Assembly: GCA_020629285.1 (NCBI GenBank)
Contig: JAHDDP010000013.1
Coordinates: 1-64,000 of the forward strand
Source: Maribacter sp.
GTDB taxonomy: Bacteria > Bacteroidota > Bacteroidia > Flavobacteriales > Flavobacteriaceae
DNA: 64,000 nucleotides
Direction of reading: 5' to 3'
The stretch's first letter is position 1, and every line of letters begins with the position of its first letter. A program made the position numbers and the translations under genes. The notes below the pieces were generated by a model. It made no database searches, was not told the origin of the DNA, and worked only from the letters and a program-made list of their open reading frames with translations. Positions 9,367 to 19,288 of this stretch are shown here, piece after piece.

Positions 9367-10404
9367 TTATAACATCTCTCCACGCAGAGAAGTTTCAAAA
9401 ACAGTTTTAAACAACTCATTAGATATACCACTACCAAGTAAGTACATTGCCTTTGTAATGGCAGCCTCAGTTGTAATATCCTTACCATTAATAACTTGCA
9501 TTTTTTTTAGCCTAGAACTAGTTTCATAATGCCCCATCATTACTGCACCACCAGAACACTGCGTAACATTAATTATATGAATACCTTTATTTATTGCCTT
9601 ATTTAATTTCTCTAAAAACCATTCTTCCATAGGCGCATTTCCAGAACCATACGTCTCCAAAACAAGTGCTTTTAACTTTTCGGCTTGTAAAATTGCATCA
9701 ATAACATTTTTGTTAATTCCCGGAAATATTTTTAAAATCGCCACATTATCATCCATATTTCTATGAGATTTTAACGTTAATTTCTTTTTTTGAGGCAATA
9801 AATATTCATCAAAAACGGTCAAATGCACACCAGATTCAATTAAATGAGGATAATTTAAAGACGCAAAAGCCTGAAATTGTTCTGCATTTATCTTCGTAGT
9901 TCTATTACCACGATACAATTTATACTCAAAATAAAGCCCGACTTCTTGTATCACAGGCTTACCCTTTTTATATAAAGCAGCAATTTGTATAGCAGTTATT
10001 AAATTCTCTTTAGCATCGGTTCTTAAATCACCAATAGGCAATTGAGACCCAGTCAATATTACAGGTTTTGAAAGATTCTCCAGCAAAAAACTCAGTGCGG
10101 ATGCCGTGTAGCTCATAGTATCACTACCATGAAGCACCACAAAACCATCATATTCTTGATATTTTTCTGAAATAATATCTGCAATAGCTACCCAATGAGC
10201 AGGGTTCATATTAGAAGAATCTATTGGATGCTCAAAAGAAAAACTAGATATGGTACAATCTAGTTGATTAAGCTCAGGTATATTCTTCAGCAACTGCGAA
10301 AAATCAAAAGCTTTTAAGGCTCCAGAAGTATAATCTTTCATCATACCTATAGTACCTCCCGTATAAATCAATAATATATTTCTTTTATCTATACCCAAAC
10401 CCAT
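9367..10404 (-). CDS. ansA: Type I L-asparaginase
   Basis: Cytoplasmic enzyme that hydrolyses asparagine to aspartate and ammonia. At 345 residues it has the length of type I asparaginases. No signal peptide is present, which argues against the periplasmic type II form. The two catalytic threonine motifs are visible: LIYTGGTIGM (about residues 12-21) and HGSDTMSYTA (about residues 90-99). A later NVTQCSGGAV segment is family-typical. It is followed by 15 bp and then the TatD gene start side, both on the minus strand, so they may be co-transcribed with tatD first. Confidence 0.93.
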   Translation of the reverse strand: MGLGIDKRNILLIYTGGTIGMMKDYTSGALKAFDFSQLLKNIPELNQLDCTISSFSFEHPIDSSNMNPAHWVAIADIISEKYQEYDGFVVLHGSDTMSYTASALSFLLENLSKPVILTGSQLPIGDLRTDAKENLITAIQIAALYKKGKPVIQEVGLYFEYKLYRGNRTTKINAEQFQAFASLNYPHLIESGVHLTVFDEYLLPQKKKLTLKSHRNMDDNVAILKIFPGINKNVIDAILQAEKLKALVLETYGSGNAPMEEWFLEKLNKAINKGIHIINVTQCSGGAVMMGHYETSSRLKKMQVINGKDITTEAAITKAMYLLGSGISNELFKTVFETSLRGEML

Positions 10405-10419
10405 TTCTTATTTTAATTA

Positions 10420-11187
10420 CTAAATACCAAAAACATCCTTAGAGTTCCCTGTTGTCAATAAAGCTATCTCTTCATTTGGAACACCGTGAATATCCGCCAA
10501 TTTCTCAAGTACATTAATAATGTAAGCACTTTCATTTCTTTTACCTCTATAAGGTGTAGGCGCTAAGTAAGGCGAATCAGTTTCAAGTACAATATGTTTT
10601 AAATCTATTTTATTTAAAAAAGTATCTATTTTACCATTTTTAAAAGTAACCACTCCACCAATACCCAACTTCATATTATATGATATAGCCTTTTCCGCAT
10701 GCTCATATGTTCCCGTAAAACAATGAAATATCCCTCTTAAATCATCACCTTTTTCCTCTTCTAATATCTCAAACACCTCATCAAAGGCATCACGACAATG
10801 TATAACTATAGGCAATTTATGCTTTTTGGCTAGCTGTATTTGCTTTCTAAAAGCTATTTGCTGTTCTTTCAAATACTTCTTTTCCCAATATAGGTCTATT
10901 CCAATTTCACCTATTGCATAGTAAGTATGTTTACCCAACATTTCTTCTACATGTGACAGCTCTTCCTCAAAATTTTCTTTCACATGCGTAGGATGCAAAC
11001 CTGCCATTAAGAACATATGACCCGGAAAGTCTTTCTCTAAAGCTAACATACTTTCTGTATAGGTAGAATCTATAGCAGGAATAAAAAATCGCTTCACTCC
11101 TAAATCAATTGCTTTCTGCACGGCTTCATTTCTATCTTCATCAAAAGCTTCGCTATATAAATGTGTATGCGTATCTGTTATTATCAT
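10420..11187 (-). CDS. TatD-family metal-dependent hydrolase/DNase
   Basis: A 255-residue TIM-barrel hydrolase of the TatD family. Metal-binding motifs are visible in order: DTHTHL near the N-terminus, a glutamate in AIGEIGID (about residue 96), PIVIHCRDA, GIFHCFTG and LETDSPYLAP with the catalytic aspartate. TatD proteins act as 3'-5' exonucleases or deoxyribonucleases in the cytoplasm. It lies directly upstream of ansA in the same orientation. Divergent from it, 38 bp away, is the aspartic protease gene. Confidence 0.93.
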   Translation of the reverse strand: MIITDTHTHLYSEAFDEDRNEAVQKAIDLGVKRFFIPAIDSTYTESMLALEKDFPGHMFLMAGLHPTHVKENFEEELSHVEEMLGKHTYYAIGEIGIDLYWEKKYLKEQQIAFRKQIQLAKKHKLPIVIHCRDAFDEVFEILEEEKGDDLRGIFHCFTGTYEHAEKAISYNMKLGIGGVVTFKNGKIDTFLNKIDLKHIVLETDSPYLAPTPYRGKRNESAYIINVLEKLADIHGVPNEEIALLTTGNSKDVFGI

Positions 11188-11203
11188 GCCGCAAAAATAG
11201 GCT

Positions 11204-11211
11204 TATCTTTG
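11204..11211 (+). promoter_or_regulatory. -7 box for the aspartic protease gene
   Basis: TATCTTTG matches the TANNTTTG consensus and sits 14 bp before the ATG at 11225, in the short divergent gap with tatD. Confidence 0.45.
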
Positions 11212-11224
11212 AAAAAAATGAATT

Positions 11225-11674
11225 ATGACTACCCTCAAAAACTTTTTGAAGGATAAAAATTACGTACGTATACCCTTAGTTTTGACCGCTACAGATCATT
11301 TTGAAATTAATGCAGAAATAAACGCTGTTGAAGGGCGGTTTATTTTAGATACCGGAGCATCCAACACCTGTATTGGAATGGATCGTATGGAACATTTTAA
11401 ATTGATTTCTGAAGAATCTATAATTAAAGCTGCAGGAGCAGGCGCCACTAATATGGAAACCTTAGTTTCTAAAGAGAATACAATTGACATCAACTCTTGG
11501 AAGTATAAAAAACTAGAGATCGTACTTTTCGACCTTAAACACGTTAACGAAGCACTGACTGCCCACAATGCAGAACCTGTTGATGGAATTATTGGAGCCG
11601 ACATTCTAAAAAAGTCGAAAGCAATTATAGACTACAACAAAAAGTGTATTTATCTAAAAAAGAAAAAGCGCTGA
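11225..11674 (+). CDS. Retropepsin-like aspartic protease
   Basis: A 149-residue soluble protein with the hallmark of single-domain aspartic proteases, FILDTGASNTCIG at about residues 38-50. DTGA holds the catalytic aspartate. A second hydrophobic-glycine element, GIIGADILKKSKAIIDY (about 121-137), corresponds to the flap-to-core IIG motif of the retropepsin fold. Such proteins work as homodimers. No signal peptide is seen, so it is probably cytoplasmic. The substrate is unknown. Its stop codon lies inside a bidirectional terminator shared with odhB. Confidence 0.85.
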   Translation: MTTLKNFLKDKNYVRIPLVLTATDHFEINAEINAVEGRFILDTGASNTCIGMDRMEHFKLISEESIIKAAGAGATNMETLVSKENTIDINSWKYKKLEIVLFDLKHVNEALTAHNAEPVDGIIGADILKKSKAIIDYNKKCIYLKKKKR

Positions 11675-11692
11675 GTTTATCTCAACGCTTTT
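11664..11692. terminator. Bidirectional terminator
   Basis: Hairpin AAAAGCG-c-TGAG / CTCA-a-CGCTTTT with loop TTTAT, located between the convergent aspartic protease and odhB genes. A and T runs on the two sides suit termination in both directions. Confidence 0.75.
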
Positions 11693-11718
11693 CCTATATC
11701 TTACTAGCTTTAGAATAT

Positions 11719-12939
11719 TTACATTTCTAAAGCTTTCTTTACATTATTATCCATCAATAATTCTTCTGGATTTTCTAAGGCTTCTTTAATTGCAACTAAG
11801 AAACCTACAGATTCTTTACCATCAATAATTCTGTGGTCATAAGAAACCGCAACATACATTATAGGTGCAATTGCAACAGCCCCATCTCTAGCGATTGGTC
11901 TCTCTACAATATTATGCATACCTAAAATAGCACTTTGTGGCGGATTGATAATTGGCGTAGACAACATAGAACCGAATACACCACCATTAGTAATAGTAAA
12001 TGTACCACCCGTCATTTCATCAACAGTAATTGCTCCATCACGCGCTCTTAACGCCAACCTTTTTACTTCTGCCTCAACACCTCTAAATGTTAAGTTTTCA
12101 GCATTTCTTATTACAGGAACCATTAATCCTTTTGGCCCTGAAACTGCTATACTTATATCACAGAAATCATAAGAAACCATTTCTTTACCATCTATCATAG
12201 AATTAACGGCAGGATACATTTCTAAAGCTCTAACCACAGCTTTTGTGAAGAAGGACATAAATCCTAATCCCACACCATGCTTACTTTTAAAATCTTCTTT
12301 GTACTTTTTTCTAAGTTCAAAAATAGCACTCATATCCACTTCGTTGAAAGTGGTCAGCATAGCTGTTTCGTTCTTTGCAGAAACCAATCTCTCGGCAACT
12401 TTTCTTCTTAACATAGAAAGTTTAGATCGCGTCTCACCACGGTTACCACCTGTAGGTGTACCCATTGAAGGAACTGCATTTACAGCATCTTCTTTAGTAA
12501 TTCTTCCATCACGACCTGAACCGGAAACAGATGTACTATCCACTCCTTTTTCGTCAAGTATTTTCTTTGCAGCCGGTGAAGGCACACCCGAAGCATAAGT
12601 TTCCTTAGCTTTAGCTGGCTGAGGAGCTTTTTCAGTTTTTGGCGCTTCTTTTTTCTCTTCCTTTGGTGCACTAGATGCATCTGCAGCACCTTCTGGTTTA
12701 GCTGCACTTGTATCTATTAAACACACGACAGCACCAACGGCAACAGCATCACCTTCTTCTGCTTTCAATGTAATTGTACCACTTACTTCTGCTGGTAACT
12801 CTAAAGTAGCCTTATCTGAATCTACTTCTGCAATTGCTTGATCTTTTTCTACATAATCCCCATCTTCAACTAACCATTCCGCTATCTCTACCTCTGTGAT
12901 AGACTCTCCCGGCGAAGGGACTTTCATTTCTAGAATCAT
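11719..12939 (-). CDS. odhB: 2-oxoglutarate dehydrogenase E2 (succinyltransferase)
   Basis: Dihydrolipoyllysine succinyltransferase of the 2-oxoglutarate dehydrogenase complex, 406 residues from the chosen start. It has an N-terminal lipoyl domain with lipoylated lysine in [11 protein letters not shown]. An Ala/Pro/Lys linker, a peripheral subunit-binding domain ([14 protein letters not shown]...[14 protein letters not shown]) and the catalytic acyltransferase domain follow. The catalytic domain ends with the [11 protein letters not shown] active-site motif (His and Asp). An upstream in-frame ATG at 13005 would overlap the E1 gene by 41 bp and add a non-homologous tail. The ATG at 12939, giving [13 protein letters not shown], is preferred. 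It follows sucA by 25 bp, so the two subunits form one operon. Confidence 0.95.
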   Translation of the reverse strand: MILEMKVPSPGESITEVEIAEWLVEDGDYVEKDQAIAEVDSDKATLELPAEVSGTITLKAEEGDAVAVGAVVCLIDTSAAKPEGAADASSAPKEEKKEAPKTEKAPQPAKAKETYASGVPSPAAKKILDEKGVDSTSVSGSGRDGRITKEDAVNAVPSMGTPTGGNRGETRSKLSMLRRKVAERLVSAKNETAMLTTFNEVDMSAIFELRKKYKEDFKSKHGVGLGFMSFFTKAVVRALEMYPAVNSMIDGKEMVSYDFCDISIAVSGPKGLMVPVIRNAENLTFRGVEAEVKRLALRARDGAITVDEMTGGTFTITNGGVFGSMLSTPIINPPQSAILGMHNIVERPIARDGAVAIAPIMYVAVSYDHRIIDGKESVGFLVAIKEALENPEELLMDNNVKKALEM

Positions 12940-12964
12940 TCTTTCTATAATTTGATATGTTATT

Positions 12965-15760
12965 TTATTTTTTAGGTTTGGACATATTGTCCTTTGTCTT
13001 ATCAAAGACGTAATCTATAACTTGTTGGTGACGTGCTTTTGAACGTACAGAACTACCCGCTGCAGGTGCCGCATAAAAACGTCTAGAAACTACTCTAAAA
13101 TTCCTAGCTTCATCAAAATGTGTTAACAGATGGCTCCATGCCCCCATATTTCTAGGTTCTTCCTGAGCCCAAACTATATCGTCCGCATTCTTATATTTGG
13201 CAATAGCTTCCCTAATTTGCTTTTCAGGAATAGGAAACAATTGCTCTATTCTTACCAATGCCACATCATCCCTAGAATTCTCTTCTTTGACCGCCAGAAG
13301 GTCATAATAGAATTTACCCGTACAAAATACCAAAGATTTTATTTTTTTGACATCTGCGGTTTCATCATCTATTACCTCTTGGAAACCTCCGGTAGTTAAA
13401 TCTGCAATCTTAGACACCGCTTTTGGATGTCTCAACAAACTTTTAGGCGTAAATATGATCAAAGGCTTTCTAAAATTAGCCTTCATCTGTCTACGAAGAA
13501 TATGGAACATCTGCGCTGGGGTAGTTACATCCGCTATATACATATTATCTTTTGCACATAGTTGCAAATAACGCTCCATTCTTGCCGAAGAATGCTCTGC
13601 ACCTTGCCCTTCATAACCGTGAGGCAATAACATTACCAAACCATTTTGAAGTTTCCATTTATCTTCTGCCGCAGAGATATATTGGTCGATCATAATTTGA
13701 GCTCCATTACTGAAATCTCCAAATTGCGCTTCCCAAATAGTTAATGTATTAGGACTTGCCATGGCGTAACCATAGTCAAAACCTACAACACCATATTCCG
13801 ACAATAATGAATTGTATATCTGAAACTTAGCTTGCTTTTCAGAAAGGTGATTTAACAAAATAACCTCTTCTTCACTTTCTTCAACTTTCATTACCGCATG
13901 ACGGTGAGAAAAAGTACCACGTTCTACATCTTGTCCAGACATACGAACCGCATAACCTTCTTCCAATAAAGAACCGTATGCTAAAAGTTCTCCCATCGCC
14001 CAGTCAAGATTATCGGCTTCAAAATACATGTTGTATCTATCTTTAACCAATTTCTCCACTTTACGTAAAAACTTCTTACCCTCTGGTAAAGCCGTTATTA
14101 CTTTGGCAATTTTATTCAATTTGGTTTTAGTGAATTTAGTATCCACCGCATCCATCATTTCCCACTCACGTACATTTTCAAAACCTTTCCATTCATCTGC
14201 CATGAACGGTGTAATTACAGTTTTATCTTCTTTACGTGAATCTTCTAATTTTTCTTCTAGAGAATCTTTATACTGCTTTTCTAACTGCTTTACATAAGTG
14301 CCATCGATAACGCCTTCTTGAATCAGTCTTTCCGCATAGATATCTCTTGGATTCTTATGTTTAGATATTGCTTTATATAATTTAGGCTGTGTAAATCTTG
14401 GCTCATCACCTTCATTATGCCCGTATTTTCTATATCCTAACAAATCTATAAATACATCACCTTTAAAGCGCATTCTATATTCTAATGCAAAAAGAGATGC
14501 GTGTACTACCGCCTCTGCATCATCTGCATTAACATGTAATACCGGACTTAATGTTACCTTGGCAATATCGGTACAATAGGTAGATGTTCTTGCATCTAGG
14601 TAATTCGTAGTAAACCCAATTTGGTTGTTTACAACTATATGTATGGTACCACCGGTCTTATATCCATCAAGACCTGCCATCTGAACTACTTCATAGACCA
14701 AACCTTGACCTGCTATTGCAGCATCACCATGAACTACAATAGGTAAAACCTTGGAAATATCATCTTGATAATCTGCATCTTGTTTTGCTCTCGCAATACC
14801 TTCAACAACCGCACCTACCGTCTCTAAGTGAGATGGATTAGGAGCAATACTCATCTTAATTTTATTTCCGTTATCAGATTTTCTATCAGAGGTCCAACCT
14901 AAGTGATATTTTACGTCTCCATCAAAAATCTCTTGTTCGTAATCTTTACCGTCAAACTCACTAAAGATATCTTTAGCAGATTTGCCAAATATATTGGTAA
15001 GTACATTTAATCTACCACGGTGTGCCATACCCATAACAAATTGCTTCACACCCATTTCAGCGGCGCGTTCTACAATTACATCTAAGGCAGGTATCAACGA
15101 TTCATTTCCTTCTAAAGAAAATCTCTTTTGCCCTACATACTTGGTATGCAAAAAAGTTTCGAAAGAAATAGCATGATTAAGCTTCTTAAGAATATGCTTT
15201 TTACGGTCTGGCTCAAAATTCGGATGATTGTCATTAACATTTATCCAATCTTGGATCCATTTAACGCGCTCTGGCTTTCGTATATACATATACTCAACAC
15301 CAATAGCATCGCAATAGATACTTTGTAAATGCCTGATGATCTCTTTTAAGGAATTTGGACCTATACCAATTACGTCACCTGCATTAAAAATAGTATCGAG
15401 ATCAGACGAAGCTAATCCGAAGTTTTCAATTTCTAAAGTCGGCTCGTAATGTCTTCGCTCACGTACGGGGTTCGTTTTAGTAAACAGATGACCTCTGCTT
15501 CTGTAACCATCTATCAATCGGATTACCTGAAACTCTTTTTGAAGAGATTCCGGCATTTCACTAGAATGGCCATTAACTACAACTGTAGTACGATTTTCAT
15601 CGATTTCCAGCTCATCTAAAGAGCTCTCCATTCCAAAATCGAATCCTTGAAAAAAGGCTCTCCAACTTGGCTCTACACTATCTGGATTTACTAAGTACTT
15701 ATCGTATAACTCTGAAAAAAAAGAGGTATGAACGGTATTTAAAAAGGAATATTTATCCAT
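12965..15760 (-). CDS. sucA: 2-oxoglutarate dehydrogenase E1 component
   Basis: Thiamine-diphosphate-dependent decarboxylase that starts the 2-oxoglutarate to succinyl-CoA step of the TCA cycle. At 931 residues it has the normal length. The N-terminal [16 protein letters not shown] element binds E2. [14 protein letters not shown] and [19 protein letters not shown] are followed by [15 protein letters not shown], which forms the ThDP and metal site. The transketolase-like domain has [11 protein letters not shown] and [13 protein letters not shown]. The C-terminal domain has EEPRNMGAW. It precedes odhB on the minus strand; the E3 subunit is not in this window. Confidence 0.97.
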   Translation of the reverse strand: MDKYSFLNTVHTSFFSELYDKYLVNPDSVEPSWRAFFQGFDFGMESSLDELEIDENRTTVVVNGHSSEMPESLQKEFQVIRLIDGYRSRGHLFTKTNPVRERRHYEPTLEIENFGLASSDLDTIFNAGDVIGIGPNSLKEIIRHLQSIYCDAIGVEYMYIRKPERVKWIQDWINVNDNHPNFEPDRKKHILKKLNHAISFETFLHTKYVGQKRFSLEGNESLIPALDVIVERAAEMGVKQFVMGMAHRGRLNVLTNIFGKSAKDIFSEFDGKDYEQEIFDGDVKYHLGWTSDRKSDNGNKIKMSIAPNPSHLETVGAVVEGIARAKQDADYQDDISKVLPIVVHGDAAIAGQGLVYEVVQMAGLDGYKTGGTIHIVVNNQIGFTTNYLDARTSTYCTDIAKVTLSPVLHVNADDAEAVVHASLFALEYRMRFKGDVFIDLLGYRKYGHNEGDEPRFTQPKLYKAISKHKNPRDIYAERLIQEGVIDGTYVKQLEKQYKDSLEEKLEDSRKEDKTVITPFMADEWKGFENVREWEMMDAVDTKFTKTKLNKIAKVITALPEGKKFLRKVEKLVKDRYNMYFEADNLDWAMGELLAYGSLLEEGYAVRMSGQDVERGTFSHRHAVMKVEESEEEVILLNHLSEKQAKFQIYNSLLSEYGVVGFDYGYAMASPNTLTIWEAQFGDFSNGAQIMIDQYISAAEDKWKLQNGLVMLLPHGYEGQGAEHSSARMERYLQLCAKDNMYIADVTTPAQMFHILRRQMKANFRKPLIIFTPKSLLRHPKAVSKIADLTTGGFQEVIDDETADVKKIKSLVFCTGKFYYDLLAVKEENSRDDVALVRIEQLFPIPEKQIREAIAKYKNADDIVWAQEEPRNMGAWSHLLTHFDEARNFRVVSRRFYAAPAAGSSVRSKARHQQVIDYVFDKTKDNMSKPKK

Positions 15761-15877
15761 GAATTACTTTCTGTATCTTTAGAATAAATTTCTAACAAAA
15801 ATACAACATTTACAATATCTAACGATAGAATGCCATGTATTATTGAAAAAAACGAAACTTTAAAACAAAATCGTCAT

Positions 15878-16393
15878 ATGAGCTTAAAAAAATTAATTTT
15901 CATTGGGTTAGCAACGTTAAATATCACCATAACACTTGCCCAAGCATCAAAAAACAATTCTGATTTCTGGAATAACGTTAGATTTGGTGGAAGTATTGGA
16001 TTAGGGTTCACAAATAATGGATTCAATGGATCTATTGCACCAAGTGCCATTTATCAATTTAACGACAAATTTGCTTCTGGGGCCAGTTTAAGTTTTAATT
16101 ATGCCAAGTTTGACAATGATAAATTATTGGCTTATGGCGGCAGTGTTCTATCATTATACAACCCATTCGCACAATTACAGCTATCTGCAGAATTTGAACA
16201 ATTACGCATAAATAGAACTATTGCCACACAGACTATAGATATAGAAGACAACTATTGGCTACCGGCATTTTTTATTGGCGCAGGATACAGCAACAGAAAT
16301 ATAACATTTGGCATACGGTACGACTTACTATATGACGACAACAAAAGCATTTACGGCAATGCCCTAATGCCATTTGTACGTGTTTATTTTTAA
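15878..16393 (+). CDS. Small exported outer-membrane barrel protein
   Basis: A 171-residue protein with a signal peptide (MSLKKLIFIGLATLNITI to about residue 22, LAQ). It is followed by alternating aromatic and glycine strands such as FGGSIGLGFTNNGF, FASGASLSFNYAKF, AQLQLSAEFEQL and NITFGIRYDLLYDD, ending with FVRVYF. This is the pattern of a small eight-stranded outer-membrane barrel with a C-terminal aromatic. A start at 15830 would put a hydrophilic 16-residue tail before the signal peptide, so the ATG at 15878 was chosen. Its role is unknown. It is divergent from sucA. Confidence 0.7.
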   Translation: MSLKKLIFIGLATLNITITLAQASKNNSDFWNNVRFGGSIGLGFTNNGFNGSIAPSAIYQFNDKFASGASLSFNYAKFDNDKLLAYGGSVLSLYNPFAQLQLSAEFEQLRINRTIATQTIDIEDNYWLPAFFIGAGYSNRNITFGIRYDLLYDDNKSIYGNALMPFVRVYF

Positions 16394-16429
16394 TTAATCG
16401 TTATCTTTCATAAGACCAAACCAACCAAC

Positions 16430-17533
16430 ATGAATACATTTAAGAACCGATATCTTTCATTGGATGTTTTTAGGGGGATGGATGTTGCGCTTATGATTAT
16501 AGTGAACTCCCCCGGAAATGGTGATACGAGTTTTGGAATTTTGAAACACGCCGTTTGGAACGGATTTACACTTACCGATCTTGTCTTTCCTACATTTTTG
16601 TTCGTGGTAGGTAATGCGATGAGTTTTAGTATGAAAAAATACGAAGACGAAGGAAGTAGTACATTTTTCAAAAAGGTTCTAAAACGCTTTTCTATACTAT
16701 TTTTATTAGGGTTTCTTATGTATTGGTTTCCATTTTTTGAAGATGGTGCTTTAAAACCGATTGCAGAAACCCGAATATTTGGAGTATTACAACGAATTGC
16801 ACTATGCTATTTATTCGCTTCTATCCTACTCCATTATTTTAAAACAAAATCTGTATTGATTTTCAGTGCCCTAGCATTGATAGGCTATCATATTATATTG
16901 GTAGTTTTTGGAGACCTCTCTTTAATGGGCAATGCCGTTTTAAAACTTGACAAATTCTTAATTGGCGCAGATCATATGTATCATGGTAACGGTGGCGTAG
17001 CTTTTGACCCTGAGGGATTGTTAAGCACCCTACCAGCTATAGTAAATGTTATTGCAGGATATTTTACCGGAAAATTCATTCAAAAGAGCGGTCAGAATTA
17101 CGAAACCATTGCAAAACTTATAATGGTTGCAGGTCTTCTTGTTGTAGCAGGATTTGCATGGGATTTAATATTACCGTTCAACAAAAAGCTTTGGTCCAGC
17201 TCTTTTGTATTACTTACTAGTGGAATAGACATATTCATCATAGCCGTTTTAATATATCTACTGGATATGTCCAAACCTGGCAAATGGACTTATTTTTTTG
17301 AAGTATTTGGCAGAAATACACTATTCATTTACCTATTATCCGAACTGTTCATTATCAGCTTGGCCGCAATATCCATGAATGGCACAAATGCTTATAACTG
17401 GATAGCAGATAACATTTTTATAGCCACCGTTGGTGATTATTTTGGCTCGTTGTTATTTGCCTTATGGATAATGTTTACCTGCTGGCTTGTTGGTTATATT
17501 ATGGACAAAAAAGGTATTTATATAAAGGTATGA
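16430..17533 (+). CDS. Heparan-alpha-glucosaminide acetyltransferase-like membrane protein
   Basis: A 367-residue multi-pass membrane protein of the HGSNAT/DUF5009 acyltransferase group (NagX-like). It opens with the family signature RYLSLDVFRGMDVALMIIVN. About ten membrane helices follow. The GRNTLFIYLLSELFI element is near residue 290. Relatives move acyl groups to sugars across the membrane or are found with N-acetylglucosamine catabolism genes. The exact substrate cannot be read from the sequence. It stands alone, 36 bp after the small barrel gene. Confidence 0.82.
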   Translation: MNTFKNRYLSLDVFRGMDVALMIIVNSPGNGDTSFGILKHAVWNGFTLTDLVFPTFLFVVGNAMSFSMKKYEDEGSSTFFKKVLKRFSILFLLGFLMYWFPFFEDGALKPIAETRIFGVLQRIALCYLFASILLHYFKTKSVLIFSALALIGYHIILVVFGDLSLMGNAVLKLDKFLIGADHMYHGNGGVAFDPEGLLSTLPAIVNVIAGYFTGKFIQKSGQNYETIAKLIMVAGLLVVAGFAWDLILPFNKKLWSSSFVLLTSGIDIFIIAVLIYLLDMSKPGKWTYFFEVFGRNTLFIYLLSELFIISLAAISMNGTNAYNWIADNIFIATVGDYFGSLLFALWIMFTCWLVGYIMDKKGIYIKV

Positions 17534-17540
17534 AGTAACA

Positions 17541-17894
17541 TTATTGATATCGATTACGATACCATACCTTTTTATACTCCCGCTTTAAAATCAATAATGT
17601 GACCTGATCTGCAACATCAACAGTATCGGTAATTTCTATATTCTGAAATGCACTTTCCGGAATGTCTATGATGTACATTAAGTTTAAATATTCAGCAAAA
17701 TGCTCCATCATTAAGTAATACACTTTCTCACGAATAAGCGATATAAATTCAGCATGACCTAATTTTTCAGGAATTTGCAGAGGTATATTGGCAAGAACAA
17801 AATCCTTCTCCACCTGATGCTTCAATTTATCAAAAAGAGAATCACCAATAGCAACCTGCATTAATTGCTCGCTATTATCAACATTTAACTTCAT
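17541..17894 (-). CDS. Hypothetical protein
   Basis: A 117-residue soluble protein that I do not recognise. It is acidic, predicted mainly alpha-helical, with no signal peptide and no cysteines. It ends in a basic patch (KREYKKVWYRNRYQ). It lies convergently 7 bp from the acyltransferase end and 46 bp upstream of the amidohydrolase stop side on the same strand. No function can be proposed. Confidence 0.6.
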   Translation of the reverse strand: MKLNVDNSEQLMQVAIGDSLFDKLKHQVEKDFVLANIPLQIPEKLGHAEFISLIREKVYYLMMEHFAEYLNLMYIIDIPESAFQNIEITDTVDVADQVTLLILKREYKKVWYRNRYQ

Positions 17895-17940
17895 TTCGCA
17901 CCTATATACCTTACTTCAACAATTAGAAAATAATCCAAAA

Positions 17941-19212
17941 TCATTGCTTATACACAACACCATCTTTCATAACAAAAACAACATCTGTTAATGTTTCTAC
18001 ATTATCTAATGGGTTTTCATTTACTGCAACGATATCGGCTAAATAACCTTCTTTGATTTGTCCTAATTCTTTCTCGCCTAAAAGCATTGCATTTGTAATT
18101 GTAGCTGAACGTAACGCTTCTATGATAGGCATACCTGCTTTGTTCATGTAGATAAATTCTTTAGCATTATCTCCATGAGGCGACACTCCAGAATCGGTAC
18201 CAAAAGCGATACTCACCCCTTTTTTATAAGCTTTTGCAAAAGTTGCATTCAATTTAGGACCAATCTCCAAAGCTTTCTTAGCTACAACAGGTGGCAAGTA
18301 GTTTGGTATTTTTGCCAACCTAGCAGCTTCTTGTCCTGCAGAAATGGTTGGCACCATATACGTATCATGCTTCATCATTAATTCCATTGTTTCCTCTGAC
18401 ATTAATGTTCCATGCTCGATAGTTTTAATTCCTCCTAAAATGGCTCTTTGCATACCTTCATCACCATGCGCATGCGCTGCTGTAAGCATACCGTAATCTT
18501 TAGCCGTTTCTGTAATTGCTTTTATTTCTTCAATAGTAAACTGAGGGTTCTGACCATTTTTAGCAACACTTAAAACACCACCGGTTGCAGTGATCTTAAT
18601 GACATCCGCACCATCTTTATAACGTTGGCGAACCGCTTTTCTACCATCTGCAGGTGAATTGACTACACCTTCTTTTGGTCCCGGATCACCCATTAATTCA
18701 TTACTTCTACCGTTAGTTGGGTCTGCATGACCACCTGTAGTAGCAAGTGCTTTACCTGCTGTAAAAATACGTGGACCAACAACAGTACCTTTGTTAATTG
18801 CATTCTTCAAGGCAATATTTACTCCCGACCCACCTAAATCACGTACGGTTGTAAACCCGGCCATCAATGTTCTTTTCGCATAAACCGTGGATTCAAAGGC
18901 GACATCAGCTTCATTCATGGTAAAAGCCTCTAAATATCTTGACGGACTAGATTCACTTTCAATGTGCACATGCATATCTATGAAACCCGGTAATATGGTC
19001 TTTGACTTTAAATCCACCACCTGATCTTGATCACCACCAATTACATAACCATTTTTGATTTCTGTAATTTTGTTACCCGAAATAACAATTGTTTTCTCAG
19101 ACAATACTTTACCCGATTCAACATCTACAATTTTACCGCATTGAAGGTATGTGTCTTGGGCTGTAGCTACTGTAAAAGACAGAAGCATGAGAAGAAATAA
19201 TGATTTTTTCAT
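17941..19212 (-). CDS. Exported amidohydrolase (imidazolonepropionase-like)
   Basis: A 423-residue metal-dependent amidohydrolase with a signal peptide (MKKSLFLLMLLSFTVATAQ), so it acts outside the cytoplasm. The first metal site is GFIDMHVHIESE (about residues 75-86). Later come TAAHAHGDEGM with two ligand histidines, IKTIEHGTL and FGTDSGVSPHGDN with the catalytic aspartate. These are the features of the prolidase/Xaa-Pro and imidazolonepropionase-related group. Relatives include dipeptidases with broad substrates, so a peptide substrate is plausible. Separated from galE by a 36-bp palindrome. Confidence 0.9.
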   Translation of the reverse strand: MKKSLFLLMLLSFTVATAQDTYLQCGKIVDVESGKVLSEKTIVISGNKITEIKNGYVIGGDQDQVVDLKSKTILPGFIDMHVHIESESSPSRYLEAFTMNEADVAFESTVYAKRTLMAGFTTVRDLGGSGVNIALKNAINKGTVVGPRIFTAGKALATTGGHADPTNGRSNELMGDPGPKEGVVNSPADGRKAVRQRYKDGADVIKITATGGVLSVAKNGQNPQFTIEEIKAITETAKDYGMLTAAHAHGDEGMQRAILGGIKTIEHGTLMSEETMELMMKHDTYMVPTISAGQEAARLAKIPNYLPPVVAKKALEIGPKLNATFAKAYKKGVSIAFGTDSGVSPHGDNAKEFIYMNKAGMPIIEALRSATITNAMLLGEKELGQIKEGYLADIVAVNENPLDNVETLTDVVFVMKDGVVYKQ

Positions 19213-19231
19213 AAGAGGTGGTCTTTAAATT

Positions 19232-19267
19232 AAATAAGGGGAAATATAGCTATATTTCCCCTTATTT
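19232..19267. terminator. Perfect 36-bp palindrome, probable galE terminator
   Basis: Two exact 18-bp arms with no spacer (AAATAAGGGGAAATATAG and its complement). It lies between the galE stop and the amidohydrolase start. It can form a terminator hairpin for galE on the minus strand, although a four-base loop would have to open. The perfect dyad could also be a protein-binding site. Confidence 0.6.
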
Positions 19268-19288
19268 ATATGGTTACAACTGAAAAAA

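Noticed and set aside
11719-13005. odhB start at 13005
   Set aside because: It would overlap the sucA end by 41 bp and add residues without similarity to the lipoyl domain; the ATG at 12939 fits the family.
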